Shown here one piece after another: positions 45,801 to 56,481 of a stretch of DNA of 64,000 bases. The position numbers and the translations under genes were made by a program. The stretch is from Balamuthia mandrillaris (Eukaryota; Discosea; Longamoebia; Balamuthiidae). Under the pieces are notes generated by a model. It was given only the letters and a program-made list of their open reading frames with translations. It had not been told where the DNA came from and did no database searches. The DNA is taken from positions 101,001 to 165,000 of the forward strand of contig JAVKOQ010000107.1 of NCBI GenBank assembly GCA_031835245.1, written 5' to 3'. The number at the start of each line of letters is the position of its first letter. The stretch's first letter is position 1.

Positions 45801-47075
45801 GTTTCTCTCTTTCTTGTTTTCTTCATTCTTATCCTCTTTTAATTTCTCTGCTTGCTTCTATCTTTTATATTCTCATCACTTCCTCTCTTTCTTCAATTGT
45901 TTTTTTTCTCTTATTTTCATGCGCTATTACTGATTATTTATGTTTTTAGAAAACATTCTTCTTCGCTGTTAACTATACTTAAAATCTATCTTCTCGATTG
46001 TTCTGGATTGCAACGCGAGAACGAACCTCTCACTCCTCTATCTCCTAAACCCTCTCTCCCAGTCATTACTATCGTTCCTCCTCCTGTCTTTTCTCACGAT
46101 CCTCCATCTACACGGTCTTTTCCTCAGTCTCTACTTGCTTCTGCTCAACAACTGTTATCCGATGCTACGAATACATCTCTTTCGCTTTCTTTCTCCTCCT
46201 CTTCTCTTTCTTTTTCCATTAAAGACAAAGGAAAGGAAAAGGATCAACAACCGTCTAAAAACGTTCTCAAACGAAATAGAAGCGCGTTGTTAGAAAACGA
46301 AGAGGATAAGGACAGCAGTTGCACCCTTTCCACTCCACAAAAGCAGAAGAGGTTAAGAACCTCTTCTTCCACTTCACGAAGGTATGTTCTCCTCTATTTT
46401 CCTCCTCCTCTCTCTCACACACACACACACATGATCATGTCCTCAATGCAGCACTTCCAATCTTCGTCGAGAAATACCATATCATATGCTGTTATCCTCT
46501 ATTGTTATAAGTTGCAGGTTCCTTTCTTCTCTTTTTTTTACTCTTCATTTTTCTTTTATAACTTGCTTTCCACGTTACAGACGAACAATAACATCAATGA
46601 TGCTGCGGCAAGTATTCGAAGAACACAAGCCAGGCTATGTGGTGGATACCAAGGGTGACCTCATATTCAGCCTGCCCTGCGAGCCTCCCATGAAATCAGA
46701 GGGCATGTGCCTCTCTGTCCTCAGCAACTTTGAGTGGGTCATTCGTGTGAAAGAGACCGCTCCTATCTGTGAAACCCTGAAAATGACCAACCTGACTCCT
46801 AGAGGAGGTAACCTATCATATGTGTTGTGGAGTATTTCTATTATTATCGCCTTCTAACTTTATATGTATCATAGTAAACTCGCATATAACGTACACCAGG
46901 CATAAAGGATGGACATTTCAATACAATAAACCGCATCATGATTGCCTCAAAGTATTTTGGCGAGACCTAAGAGGAGTATCTCGTTTTACATCCCTCATTG
47001 TGCAGTTGGAGCAAGGTAAAGTGTCGTTTCTCTCCTGTACTTAGCTTTCTTTCTGTTCTTTATTAATCTCCCCGT

Positions 47076-47118
<43 letters not shown>

Positions 47119-49228
47119 AAAAGTGCTGCAAGATCCAACAAAATCACATTTGTGGCAGTATTTAGAAGTACAACGGATATCTCCTACACACATATCTCTC
47201 TTTTTTGAAGAAGTACGTTATTCCTCGTATCCTTTTTATTGTTTTTTTCGGACGGTTTGCTAACCAACAAATCTTTGAATTTAACTCACTCAGCGGACAG
47301 CTAGAGTTACCATTCTCTGGACACCAGAGTCCAATTTAGTTCTTTCCTTTGATGGCATTCCAGGAACACTGTCTCGTTCGTTTGCGTTTATGTTAAATAC
47401 TCAGCGTAACATCAAAGAACTGCTGGAAGTAAGTTGTTTTTAATTATTCTTTCCTTTGTTTCTAGGCAAATGTCTTTAATGCGTGTATGTTGCTAATCGG
47501 TATTTGCAGATGTTGTACAGAAGTAGCAAACCTTTGAGAGCGCTACAATCATTCCTGGATTCGACCTGCAGACCCAAAGATTCTCTCCTTAGCTCTTCTT
47601 TGCCTCGTATCAATGCCTCTGATGACATCACCCTTATTGCTAGATCCCTCTCTCAAGTCAGATTAATCTTTAGAAACATGTACGTTCGCCCTCTCATTGT
47701 GCTGGCTCTGTTCTCCCTTCGATTTATGTTTCTCGCTTTGAAAAATATTTTTAGTTGCGGAGTTGACATTCGGTTTATGGGAAATCAAGCAGTGCAGATA
47801 GATGGTTCACTTTCTCTTTTCCTCGCCTCTCTTCCTTTTCTCTTTCTTTCCTTCCAACAAGAAACTAAAGCTTCTTTGTTTTAACAAATTTAACACATTA
47901 GATGCATCAATGTCTCTCTTCCAATCACCAGCTTCCTCTGTTACACGAAAACGGGAAGATAGATCCCGCATGCAACTATTTCCTCTCATCCAATTCCCCG
48001 GTTTCTTTGAGAAACACATTGCACCTCTCGTCCGTGAATCTTCTTCTAACCAATCTTCGCCAACATCATCATCATCTCCCTCTCAACAAACTGTTCGCCC
48101 ACAGCAACAACAAAAAGTTCCAACAGGATTGGTGACCCATGCTGCACTACCAAAGGCGTTGCCTCTGCTGCATCAGTTTATGGGTGTTTTGTTTTTGTAC
48201 CGTCAGATTGGGCCTGTTCTTCGCACCGAAGTCGAGGTTTGTCTGGCTTCCTGCTTCCTTCTTCATTTCCTTACCTGTCTTCTCTGACTTCCTTAACTTC
48301 AACAAAGGATGCCAAACCGGATAACTTCAATATTCGTTTCACGGTTAATCGAATGACCTTCACTATATCCATCCGCGACTATTGTTACCTTGACCTTCAA
48401 CCCCAAAAAATGTCCTCTGGAGAAGGTAATCTTTTAACAACAAATCGAGGGATAGCATTGCTTTTTTTTTGGTTACAAACTCATTTTCTTTCCTTTCAAA
48501 AAATACTAATACTAATAATAATTATGACAGCAAATCAGCTCTTCGAGCAGACAACTTCAACAACGGCCGATGCAGAGATAACGGATGAGGAGTGCTCTTC
48601 GTTGAGAACGTTCTTTGGGCGAAACGTGGCCGTTCCTCCTTTCAGCCATCGCATCAGCTGCCTCGTCTCCTTCATTCGAGTGTTGGCTTTGCCCGTCCCC
48701 GTGTTCAAACAGTTTGCTGCCCTCATATCCGTTTTGGAGGCCGATGCTGCTGCTGCTTCTTCTTCTGCTTCCCCTTTGCCTTTCTTGATCCATTTGTGTC
48801 TTTATACGCCCTCACGACCGCCACAAACGGGCGGCACGCCCGCCATTGTTCATGACAAGAAAGCCCAAACTGTTCATTTCGCCGTACGTTGCTTTCTTTC
48901 CTTTATCATCACGCTATCTCGTATTTATTTTATCCATTTCGCTTATAAAACAAACACAAAAAAAATAAATAAACAGTTACAATTGGAATGGGAGGCATCG
49001 GCAGTGTGGGGAATGTTGCCGTTGACCTATCGATACGGCGGAGACCAGCCAACTCTTCAGCTTCAGCAAAAAGCAGCAACCACTGCTCGCCAGAACCTCT
49101 TCTCTCAGAACGTTCTCAGCAGGTTGCCTGCTCTCTCCAGCCAAGAGCTCCTGTCCTCTCTGATGGGCGGCCTCAAAGAACTACCTCTTCCTGATCTGAT
49201 GCGACTCACCTCCCCGTCCCCTTCATGA
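42843..49228 (+). CDS. MED14: Mediator of RNA polymerase II transcription subunit 14 (MED14/RGR1)
   Basis: Twenty-four exons: 42843-42952, 43056-43188, 43279-43370, 43471-43549, 43637-43760, 43858-44331, 44473-44599, 44679-44737, 44810-44913, 44986-45136, 45204-45326, 45396-45475, 45567-45796, 45950-46381, 46581-46807, 46875-47015, 47124-47212, 47294-47428, 47510-47679, 47755-47804, 47902-48236, 48308-48425, 48531-48883 and 48977-49228. All phases agree; 1,395 residues. The N-terminus is the typical MED14 domain: LSTVIHRLVEKSYHELVYLT, then RLIRLLVLVKWSS, then IPTAIDVLTTGTYQRLPVCI. Later blocks (HAVCVPMQMDILHGQAVALS) also match. MED14 is the backbone joining Mediator head, middle and tail. Exon 6 has a (KE)n run encoded by a GAAAAA repeat. 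Two exons are 50 and 59 nt. The C-terminal half is divergent, as is usual for the family. Confidence 0.94.
43950..44025 (+). repeat. In-frame (AAAGAA)n repeat coding for Lys-Glu in MED14
   Basis: About 12 hexamer units giving KEKEKE, followed by ETETEPEDKEE. It lies between conserved parts, so its length probably varies freely. Confidence 0.85.
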
Positions 49229-49592
49229 TATTACTTTGCGTTGTTACAAGAAGAGACTCAAAAAAAAATTGGGACAACCGGAGTGGTGTGCCCTCCAACT
49301 CTCTTGCTCTTTGCATTCTGCTCGCTCTCTCCGCTCTCCCTCTCTTCTCTCTCCGCTGATCGCGAATCCGATTGATCTATGCGATATGAGGGTCCATACG
49401 TGACATTCCCGCCAAAAATTTCGTCAATCATGTTTTAACGGTCGTAACGTCCGTCCATCAATACCAAATATATAATTGCAGACAAGATAAAAACACCAAC
49501 ACTTCGAAGGAAGAGGAGATAGGGAGAGAGCTTGACGCACTGCTTTAAAGTCGAACGAAAATACAAAAAAAAACAAATAACACAGACACACC
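49229..49592. other. Intergenic between MED14 and the coiled-coil gene
   Basis: 364 bp, no coding sequence supported. It has TACGTGAC at about 49397 and CGTAACGTCC near 49444, and AT-rich flanks. Confidence 0.4.
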
Positions 49593-51061
49593 ATGAAAAG
49601 AGAACGAAAGGCCGGCACTACTAGCATGATACGACCACCGTCCGCATCCTCGTCGTCGGCAGGTTTGTCAGCTGCCGACACCAAACTGAACACTTCTATT
49701 TCTCGGCCGCCGCTTCAAAGTCGAACCAACCTCATCCCAACAGCAACCAGCGCAAGAACCACTAAGCCCCGAACGACTTCGATCAAAACTAAAGCCATTC
49801 CCTCTTCTCTCCCCGCCAACAATGAGAACATTCACCCCAACTCTTCTTCTTCCATTCTTTCATCACACAAAATTTCTTCTTCCGCTTCTTCAGCCTCTTC
49901 TACCAGCTTGCTCTCTTCTTCGAGTGCTTCCAGCGCCGCTTCTTCCTCCAACGGCTCTACAAGCCGCTCCGTTGCTTCCATTCCGAGTTACTCGGAGCTG
50001 AAGCGCAGCGAAGAGGCCGCTCGCCTCGAGCTGGAGGATACTCGCAACGTGAGCAAGCGACTAGAGGAGGAGAAGCGACAGCTGATGGAGACCATCAGCC
50101 TCAAAGAGACCGATATTCACCTGCTTCGGCAACAACAGTTGGAGTTGCAACAGGCTTGGGAGAAGGAACGACAAGCATGGCAAGGTAACAACAACTCTTT
50201 CTCTCTCTCTCTCTCTCTCTCATTCTTATCTTGTTTTGATATTCTTATAAAAATATTATAGAACAAATGAAAGAACTCTGTGAGAGGAAAGACAGGGAGT
50301 TGAAGGACTTGGAGGAACGAAGGATCGCCATGGTCAACTCTCAGGTGGAAAAGTACGAAGCACAGACCAAAGAAATGGGCGTCCTACAAGCTCGCGCTCA
50401 AGACTATGAACGCAAGCTCGTCGAATGCGGCATCGATCCTTGTAATGCATTTCCTTCTTTTCCTTTTCTCTCTTTTCTTTCTTCTTTCTTTCTTCTTTCT
50501 TTCATTCTTTTCGCTAACTGCTCTCTTTCGTTCTCCTTGAAATGCCAAACAGTCACGCTTAGCCCATTGGACAGCGGCAAGGAGGAAGCACAACGAGCCA
50601 AAGAGGCAGAGGAGGAGCGAAGCTACTGGCAAGGAGTGGAGCTGTTGGAGCGAGAGTTGGATGGTAAGATCCAGTTTATGGAAGGCATGCTGCAGGACCT
50701 TCGAGTGGAACAACAGCAACAAATGTCATTTACGGAGATGGAGAAGCTGATGCGTAAACTGGAAGCAACGGACGAAGCATCTTGTGCTTCCGCTTGTTCT
50801 CCTCGAGGGCAAACAAAGGAAGAAGAGAAAGAAGAGAAGGAGGAAGAATGGATGGAAGAGCAGTATGATGACTGTAAACGATGGTTGCAACAATTGGAGG
50901 ACGAGCTGGAGGAGGAGTTGGTGATGGAAGAAGGGGAAGTAGAAGACGAGTTGAATCCCTTGTCGGAGGAGGACGAAGACAAGGAGGCACGAAAAGCTCG
51001 TCGTCTTACTCCTCATCCTTCCTCCTTGGAACTCACAACAGCAACCACTTTAAACGAGTGA
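49593..51061 (+). CDS. Coiled-coil protein, Ser-rich N-terminus and acidic C-terminus, function unknown
   Basis: Three exons: 49593-50184, 50262-50441 and 50553-51061; phases agree; 426 residues. Residues 1-130 are Ser/Thr-rich and basic, with a KRERK start and no domain. From about residue 135 (SYSELKRSEEAARLELEDTR) to ~230 there is a long parallel coiled coil, continuing after a short Gly/Pro break (ECGIDPFTLSPLDSG) with a second coiled coil (EEERSYWQGVELLERELDGK). The C-terminus is strongly acidic (ELEEELVMEEGEVEDELNPL). I do not recognise a family; the layout is like centrosomal, kinetochore or cytoskeletal linker proteins. It converges on UTP11 with 91 bp between stops. Confidence 0.75.
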
Positions 51062-51152
51062 CAGCACGAAAACCAAAAAAAAACTGGTTGTTGTTGAGTA
51101 GGTTATCACCTTTGTAATAAAATTATACTTACTTTCATCAGCAAAACCCGCT

Positions 51153-52118
51153 CTACTTTTTTCTTTCACGCTTCCACTTGTAGACGGCCGGTTTGCCTTC
51201 CTCTTTGTTCTCCTCTGAAACACGCTTCCGTTTGCCCTTTCCCATCAAGTTCCTTTGCAGCTGAACTTCGGCGATCAGCTGGTCGATGGCCTCAATACGC
51301 AGCAACCTCTGCTCCAACTCCTTGTACTGACGCTTCTTTTCCTTGCTAAGCTTTTTGCTGTGGGCCTCTCCTTTGTTGGCGCTGATGACAAGCTCCTCCT
51401 TTTCGAGCTGCTCTTTGGTGGGTCGGTTGAACGAGCGGTCGACCAGCTCGGGAAGGGTATTGAAGTACTTTTCGGGAGAGAACTCAGCTGCTTCCTGCTC
51501 CGAGTCCACAAAGACGGTGTGCTTGTTCTTTGGCTTTTCGTCCAAGAGATGCAGCGCCGCTTGCAGCCGTTCTACTTTCTGTTCCAGAATTGTCTGTGAG
51601 GAGAAGAGAGAGCAGAAAGGAGAAGAAGGAGAGGAGAAAGGAGAGGGGGAAAAAAAGGTACATTGAGTTCGGTTTGTCGGGCGGCAGTCAAGTAAGCGAC
51701 GTCTTGAGTGCGCATGGTGGCGAGGGCCTCCGCAGAGTGCTTCTTCCCCTTTCTCGTCGCTTTGTGCACTCCATCCTAAGAGAAGAAACAATCGTTGAAT
51801 AAAAAGGAGGTGAGAAAAGCAGCAGAGCAGAAAGCAGAAGAAAAGACAGAAAAACGGTGCGCCTCATCCCAACAGATTTTTTGCAAAACGTACCTCAGTG
51901 TGAGTGGAAACCATTTTGAAGTAGAACTCATCAGGGTTACGGAAGGCGGCCTTCTCCCGCAACGCCTTCAACCGCTTTTGCTTAAACTTGTAGTCATCCG
52001 CTCGGAGCTTGTAGTCCTTGTGTTTTTCCAACAAGCCGAGCCTCTGTCTCTCCTTGGGCTGCGAGCGCTCCTTATGGGTCCTCCGCAAGGACTTGGTGGC
52101 TTTGTTCCAGGACGACAT
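51153..52118 (-). CDS. UTP11: U3 snoRNA-associated protein UTP11
   Basis: Three exons: 51894-52118, 51662-51775 and 51153-51593; all phase 0; 259 residues, matching the usual ~250. It starts [20 protein letters not shown], the hallmark N-terminus, then [20 protein letters not shown] and [20 protein letters not shown]. The central [14 protein letters not shown] and the C-terminal [20 protein letters not shown] also match the family. UTP11 is part of the SSU processome that matures 18S rRNA. With NOM1 it is the second 40S biogenesis gene in the window. GACGACACGA (minus strand, 52211-52220) lies about 95 bp upstream of its start. Confidence 0.96.
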
Positions 52119-52331
52119 CTCTCCTCCTCCTTTTCTTTCTTCTCGCTCCCTCGCTCGCTCTTTTGCTATTCTTTTTCTTTCTTTCTTTTCCCCCCCTTTT
52201 TTTTGTACTTTCGTGTCGTCTCGAGAAACCTTCGTGATAGAGGAGTCAATTTTACGCACTTGAAATTTTTTGTGGGGAGGAGGGAATGAAACCACTCAGC
52301 CCATTCCTTGTTGTAACGTTTTTTGTTTTGT

Positions 52332-53621
52332 TTATAGGACAGCTTTCTGGAGAGGATGGCCTCCCTGGGCACCGCAACCGGCTTCACGAAGAAAACGCTC
52401 GGCCAACTTGTGGCCGCTCACGTACGCTCCCTCCACACGGTTGCCATTCACCCAATCGCCACAACAACCCAACAGCCCTCTTCTGCCATCAAAGAGAAAG
52501 CCCTCCTGTCCGTCCAAAGGAGGATCAGCGCGAGCATAGCGCCAGCGATGAGCGGATTTGACGGATGGCTCAGGTTCTCTTTGCGCTTGTTCCAAGATGC
52601 CAGCACCACGCATGAGCTCTATGAATGCATGATGGAGCACTTGAGACACGCTCTCAGGAGAGTCCTCCATGTGGACTTCTGACCACTCAGGAGAAGCATG
52701 CAGGACCCATGTTTCTTCTGCTTCTTCTCCTCCTTGCTCTTTCTTTCGTTGTGGTTTGCTGCTGTTTCTGCTAATCCATCCCAACGGAGAAGCTTTCACG
52801 TTCACAAAGTAGCCATCGTAGATGTTTGAGGAAGGTGACGATATGGATGAGGAGAAGCCCAGCATTACGGCCCACGTGCCGACCATTCGGACTTGTGATA
52901 CCACTCCCTTCATCTCGGTCGGTGCGTCCTCCAACAGAGGCAACGCTTGGGGTGAGGGCGTCGAGATGACCACCCCTTCAAAGCAACCCAACTCATTTCC
53001 TTTATCATCCACCAACCGCCATACTCCTCCTTTCTTTCTCTCTTCTGCTGTTGCTTCCTCCTCCTCCCCTTTCTTTTCTGTTGATGATGAAGGCGGAAGC
53101 CAAGTGACAGAAGCTACCAAGCGATCCAAGTGTGTGCACTCACGGAGAGGTTCACTTAGCCACCACGTGAAGCTGCTCATGCCAGGCACGCCCACATATC
53201 TGCTTGGCTGAGCGTCCGCGTGCTTGGAGAGCACATGATAGGTGTTGATATGTGCTTCCTTCTCCTCTTGCTCCTCGATGGCAGCAAAGCGGCCATGCCA
53301 CTCTTGGACAAAACCGGCCTCCATGGCCTGTCGTGTAGCCTCCACAAAAATGGGGTCTTTGCAAGTAAAGTACTGAGCTCCATGATCAAAGTGGAAGCGC
53401 GAACCTGAACAGGTCAAAGTACCAATGGGGCGGTGAGCTAGGAAAGAAGTAGAAGAAGAGCAAGGACCAGAACCTTCGCCCAAGCGCTTGGTGCTCACCC
53501 GTCCACCAGCAGCACGTTTGGCTTTGTCAAAGAGCGTGATGCGCCAGCCAGCGGCGAGCAGCCTCCTGGCGCAGGCCAAACCAGAAACACCAGCACCCAC
53601 CACCGCCACTTCTCTCATCAT
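52332..53621 (-). CDS. Renalase-like FAD-dependent amine oxidoreductase
   Basis: One intronless frame, 429 residues from ATG at 53621. The N-terminal Rossmann motif EVAVVGAGVSGLACARRLLA binds FAD, followed by FDKAKRAAGGRVSTKR, the arginine-rich loop after strand 2 seen in renalase and related NAD(P)/FAD oxidoreductases. FDHGAQYFTC is a strong family motif. The C-terminal GCCGDWVNGNRVEGAYVSGH closes the FAD site. Renalases oxidise aberrant dihydro-NAD(P) isomers. Two inserts are unusual: a Ser/His-rich loop after the RVSTKR motif and a Glu-rich one (TEKKGEEEEATAEERKKGG). The open frame continues upstream to 53699 without an ATG, so the internal MMREVAVVG was chosen; a GTCGACATGG sequence about 60 bp upstream supports it. 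Confidence 0.87.
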   Translation of the reverse strand: MMREVAVVGAGVSGLACARRLLAAGWRITLFDKAKRAAGGRVSTKRLGEGSGPCSSSTSFLAHRPIGTLTCSGSRFHFDHGAQYFTCKDPIFVEATRQAMEAGFVQEWHGRFAAIEEQEEKEAHINTYHVLSKHADAQPSRYVGVPGMSSFTWWLSEPLRECTHLDRLVASVTWLPPSSSTEKKGEEEEATAEERKKGGVWRLVDDKGNELGCFEGVVISTPSPQALPLLEDAPTEMKGVVSQVRMVGTWAVMLGFSSSISSPSSNIYDGYFVNVKASPLGWISRNSSKPQRKKEQGGEEAEETWVLHASPEWSEVHMEDSPESVSQVLHHAFIELMRGAGILEQAQREPEPSVKSAHRWRYARADPPLDGQEGFLFDGRRGLLGCCGDWVNGNRVEGAYVSGHKLAERFLREAGCGAQGGHPLQKAVL

Positions 53622-53733
53622 GCTGAGGAGCTGGTAAAGAGCTCTTTCTTTTGTCTGAAAGGCAAAAAACGCAGGAACAGAGCTCCATGTCGACAACAAT
53701 TCATAGCTCCACTTTATCTACAAGTGCCTCTCC

Positions 53734-53797
53734 ATTCCTATAGCTCAGGTGGTAGCATCACACTGAAGATCTGAAGGTCCATTCCCAGCCAGGGACA
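53734..53797 (+). pseudogene. Degenerate tRNA-Phe copy
   Basis: Aligns along its length with the tRNA-Phe at 23027. CCTATAGCTCAG-GTGGTAG is nearly unchanged, ACTGAAGATCT keeps the GAA anticodon loop, and the 3' part ends CCAGCCAGGGACA. The T-arm has lost about 8 bases including the GGTTC core, the acceptor stem no longer pairs fully (ATTCCTA against CAGGGAC), and the D-stem and anticodon stem have mismatches. It cannot fold as a tRNA. It could be a duplicate or a reverse-transcribed fragment. Confidence 0.85.
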
Positions 53798-56262
53798 AGA
53801 TCTTCTTTTTCAAACTTGATAGAACAAAACTTTTTTTTGCCTCTGGTTGACTTGTTTTGTTTGGTTATGTCAGCAATTATTTACATTTATGTAAGACTCT
53901 ATACACATTTCTTTTTCTTATATATCTCTATTCCATTAGTCATCTACCACCATACTTAACATAGATGAACTTTGTAGTTACTACTTCTTCCAGCAGAACC
54001 TTTCTATAATTGTCAACCTCTTGGACTCCTTCATTACACTGTGGTCCAACTTGGTGTTCTTGAATAAAGCACATTTTACAGCAAATGTAGGCCAGACAAG
54101 CATTACTAGGTATATCATGTTCTTCAAATCTATGACTGCTTGTTTATCTTACATGTTGTTATTACCATTGTGGTTAATGTTGCTTTTGTTTCTTGTTGTA
54201 CTAGTGATATGTTTTGTTGTCACTGATAAGGCCGGTGAGGGAACAACCAACTGATACCAACTCGTTGTGTGCAGGGAAAGACCTTAAATAGAATGAAAGA
54301 AAGAAAAATATATACAAGGAGAGATAGGGATAGGTATTATGGGAGAGTGGTATACATCACCTTCCAATGGTCTTTTTCTTTCTTCTTGTTTGTTGCTGAG
54401 AAAAAGAAAGATAAAGAAAGAGAGTGAAAGTCCTCCCCTCTTGAGAAGAGTCCTCTTATATTATAATGGTACCATTATTGGCTAGTGAGGAAAAGTAACA
54501 TGAGAAGAGAATGTGATGAATGATATGTGTGATATGAAGCCTATTAATGTGACTAATATGGATGATACAGCATAAGAGTTGTTAATATGAATGATATGAA
54601 TGATATGACAAAAGACTAACTAATATGAATGCTAAAATAATACAGTGTGAGGTTGTATAATAAGATATGAAAAACATAAGACTATGAATAATATGTAACA
54701 AGAGGTGACTTGATGTGAAGGATTTGATTATTATTTAGTTTAGTTGCACTATGTGTTGTTTGTTTAATTTGGATATCCTCTCTAATAAACTCTCTTGACC
54801 TGGCCTCTTCAGAAACTGTCCCAACTATGTTGATGTAAATAGATACCCTTCTATCCAGCTGTCTTCAAAATGTACTTCACCTGAGGAGCACCAAGTGACT
54901 CACATATATATGAATGATATGCTTGATTATCTAGTTGTTTACCCTTGCATGAGTTCCTACTCTGTGCTTATTGTTGGCTAGGAAGCAAGATGGCCCTATG
55001 TGATTTGTGTGAACTACTGTTGATACAATATTTAATATTATCTCTTTAATCATGTTGATATTAAAGAATACCTTAGAAATTTTCAACTATTGTCTTTGAA
55101 GTTTCTTTAAGCATCAAAATGCAGAAGTCCTTTTTAATAATGAATGCAGGAATTTTTGTCTCTTAAGATCTCTGTGTTCATGCTAATCAAACAAAGTTTT
55201 GACCCCATTTGTTTATGTTATTCATCCATTTTATAGGTAAAATAAGTAACAAAATAAATATAAGAATTATCTAAACATGATCATTATCTGTACTATTGTC
55301 TTCAATTGAGCTCATTATTAAACAAAAAGAGAGCAATACCAAAAAAGAGAATAAAAAAGGTAAAAAAAGTCCAATTCAATACAAAAGAAATATTTCTATT
55401 ATTAAACACAAAGAATAAAAGTAAGATAAAGACATCAAAATAATAACCAATGTCATTTGATGCATTAAAGAATAAAAAGTGGTATGTATGTATATATGTG
55501 AATGGTGTGTGTACTCTTTGGTATGTGAACTTGAACCTAAAAGAAATGAAGTGGAACCAATTTGTAGTGAAGAAGGTTACCTTAAGAGCAAGAAATCAAG
55601 AGTTTATGAGCAAAACTAAATTCTCAATTTCTGGATTGATTCTTTGAGTTTAAACCTCAAAGGAAATAGCTAAAAACATCAAGATGGTTATTGGTGTCAA
55701 TAAGATGGATCAAAATGAGATATAATCAGACATTAACAGAAAAAGAGTTGAAGAAAAAAGAAAAAGGAAGAAAAGAAAAGTAGTAATTATGTTGGAAATT
55801 GCTAACAAGGTTTATAATAGATAAATATTTAGTGGTTAAATAGAAAGAGAAAACATAGTTTAAAACAAAAAGGTACCCTTTTCTAGAAATATAATTAAAA
55901 TGTGTAAGGATGATAACTAAAATCTCCACTGCTGTTGATCTTATCTTGCCCAATAAGTCCTGATCTAATGATTACATTAAGTAAAAATACAATAATTTGT
56001 GATCAACTGTGGCCTAGCTCTGAAGTCTCATCACCTACAACAGAAAAAGTCCCACTTTGGTACTACTTCTGTCCTACCTTCCTCATCCTCTTCTGGCAAA
56101 GCAAAGTCCTGTACTTTGTATAGCAATAAAGGCCATGACACTTCTCAGGTCTTGTCCTCAGGCATTTCCAAGCCCCTAACTCAGGAAGAAGCATATCTTC
56201 AGGCACCACATGACTAGTAACACAAGAAGACAAGAAAGTGAACAAGACCAAGAATAGGCTTT
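53798..56262. other. AT-rich gene-poor DNA
   Basis: No credible gene. Composition is much more AT-rich than the first 53 kb. Around 54520-54720 there are loose repeats of ATATGAATGATATGA. Short frames (for example at 54021 and 55450) have no family-like sequence, promoter motif or splice structure and are rejected. Confidence 0.6.
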
Positions 56263-56481
56263 TGTTGAGAATTACTCTCAATATATCAGTTCTATTGCTC
56301 CTTTCCTTTCCTTTCCTTCTGTCGACATCTGTGACATGGACCAATCGCCTGCTGCCACATTGCTAGGCTTCTTCCTTTTATTCCATTGCTTCTTTCTCTC
56401 TTTCTTTTAGTTAGTTAGTTTTGTTTCGTTCACACCACACCTTTCCCTCTTGACACCCTTTGTTCCCTTGTTCCCTCTTTG
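56263..56481 (+). mobile_element. 5' part of an interrupted solo LTR
   Basis: Begins TGTTGAGAATTACTCTCAA and matches the two complete LTRs at 59541 and 61270 for 219 bp (about 90% by eye) up to CCCTCTTTG, where similarity stops abruptly. The missing 3' 50 bp reappear at 59392-59442. Left flank CTTT and right flank CTTT agree as a 4-5 bp target duplication of the whole LTR. Confidence 0.85.

Noticed and set aside
52356-52682. Plus-strand frame opposite the renalase-like gene
   Set aside because: Shadow of the minus-strand FAD enzyme; its residues follow the complement of conserved codons.
54021-54254. Hydrophobic 77-codon frame in the AT-rich zone
   Set aside because: No homologous pattern, no promoter motif, and expected by chance in AT-rich DNA.
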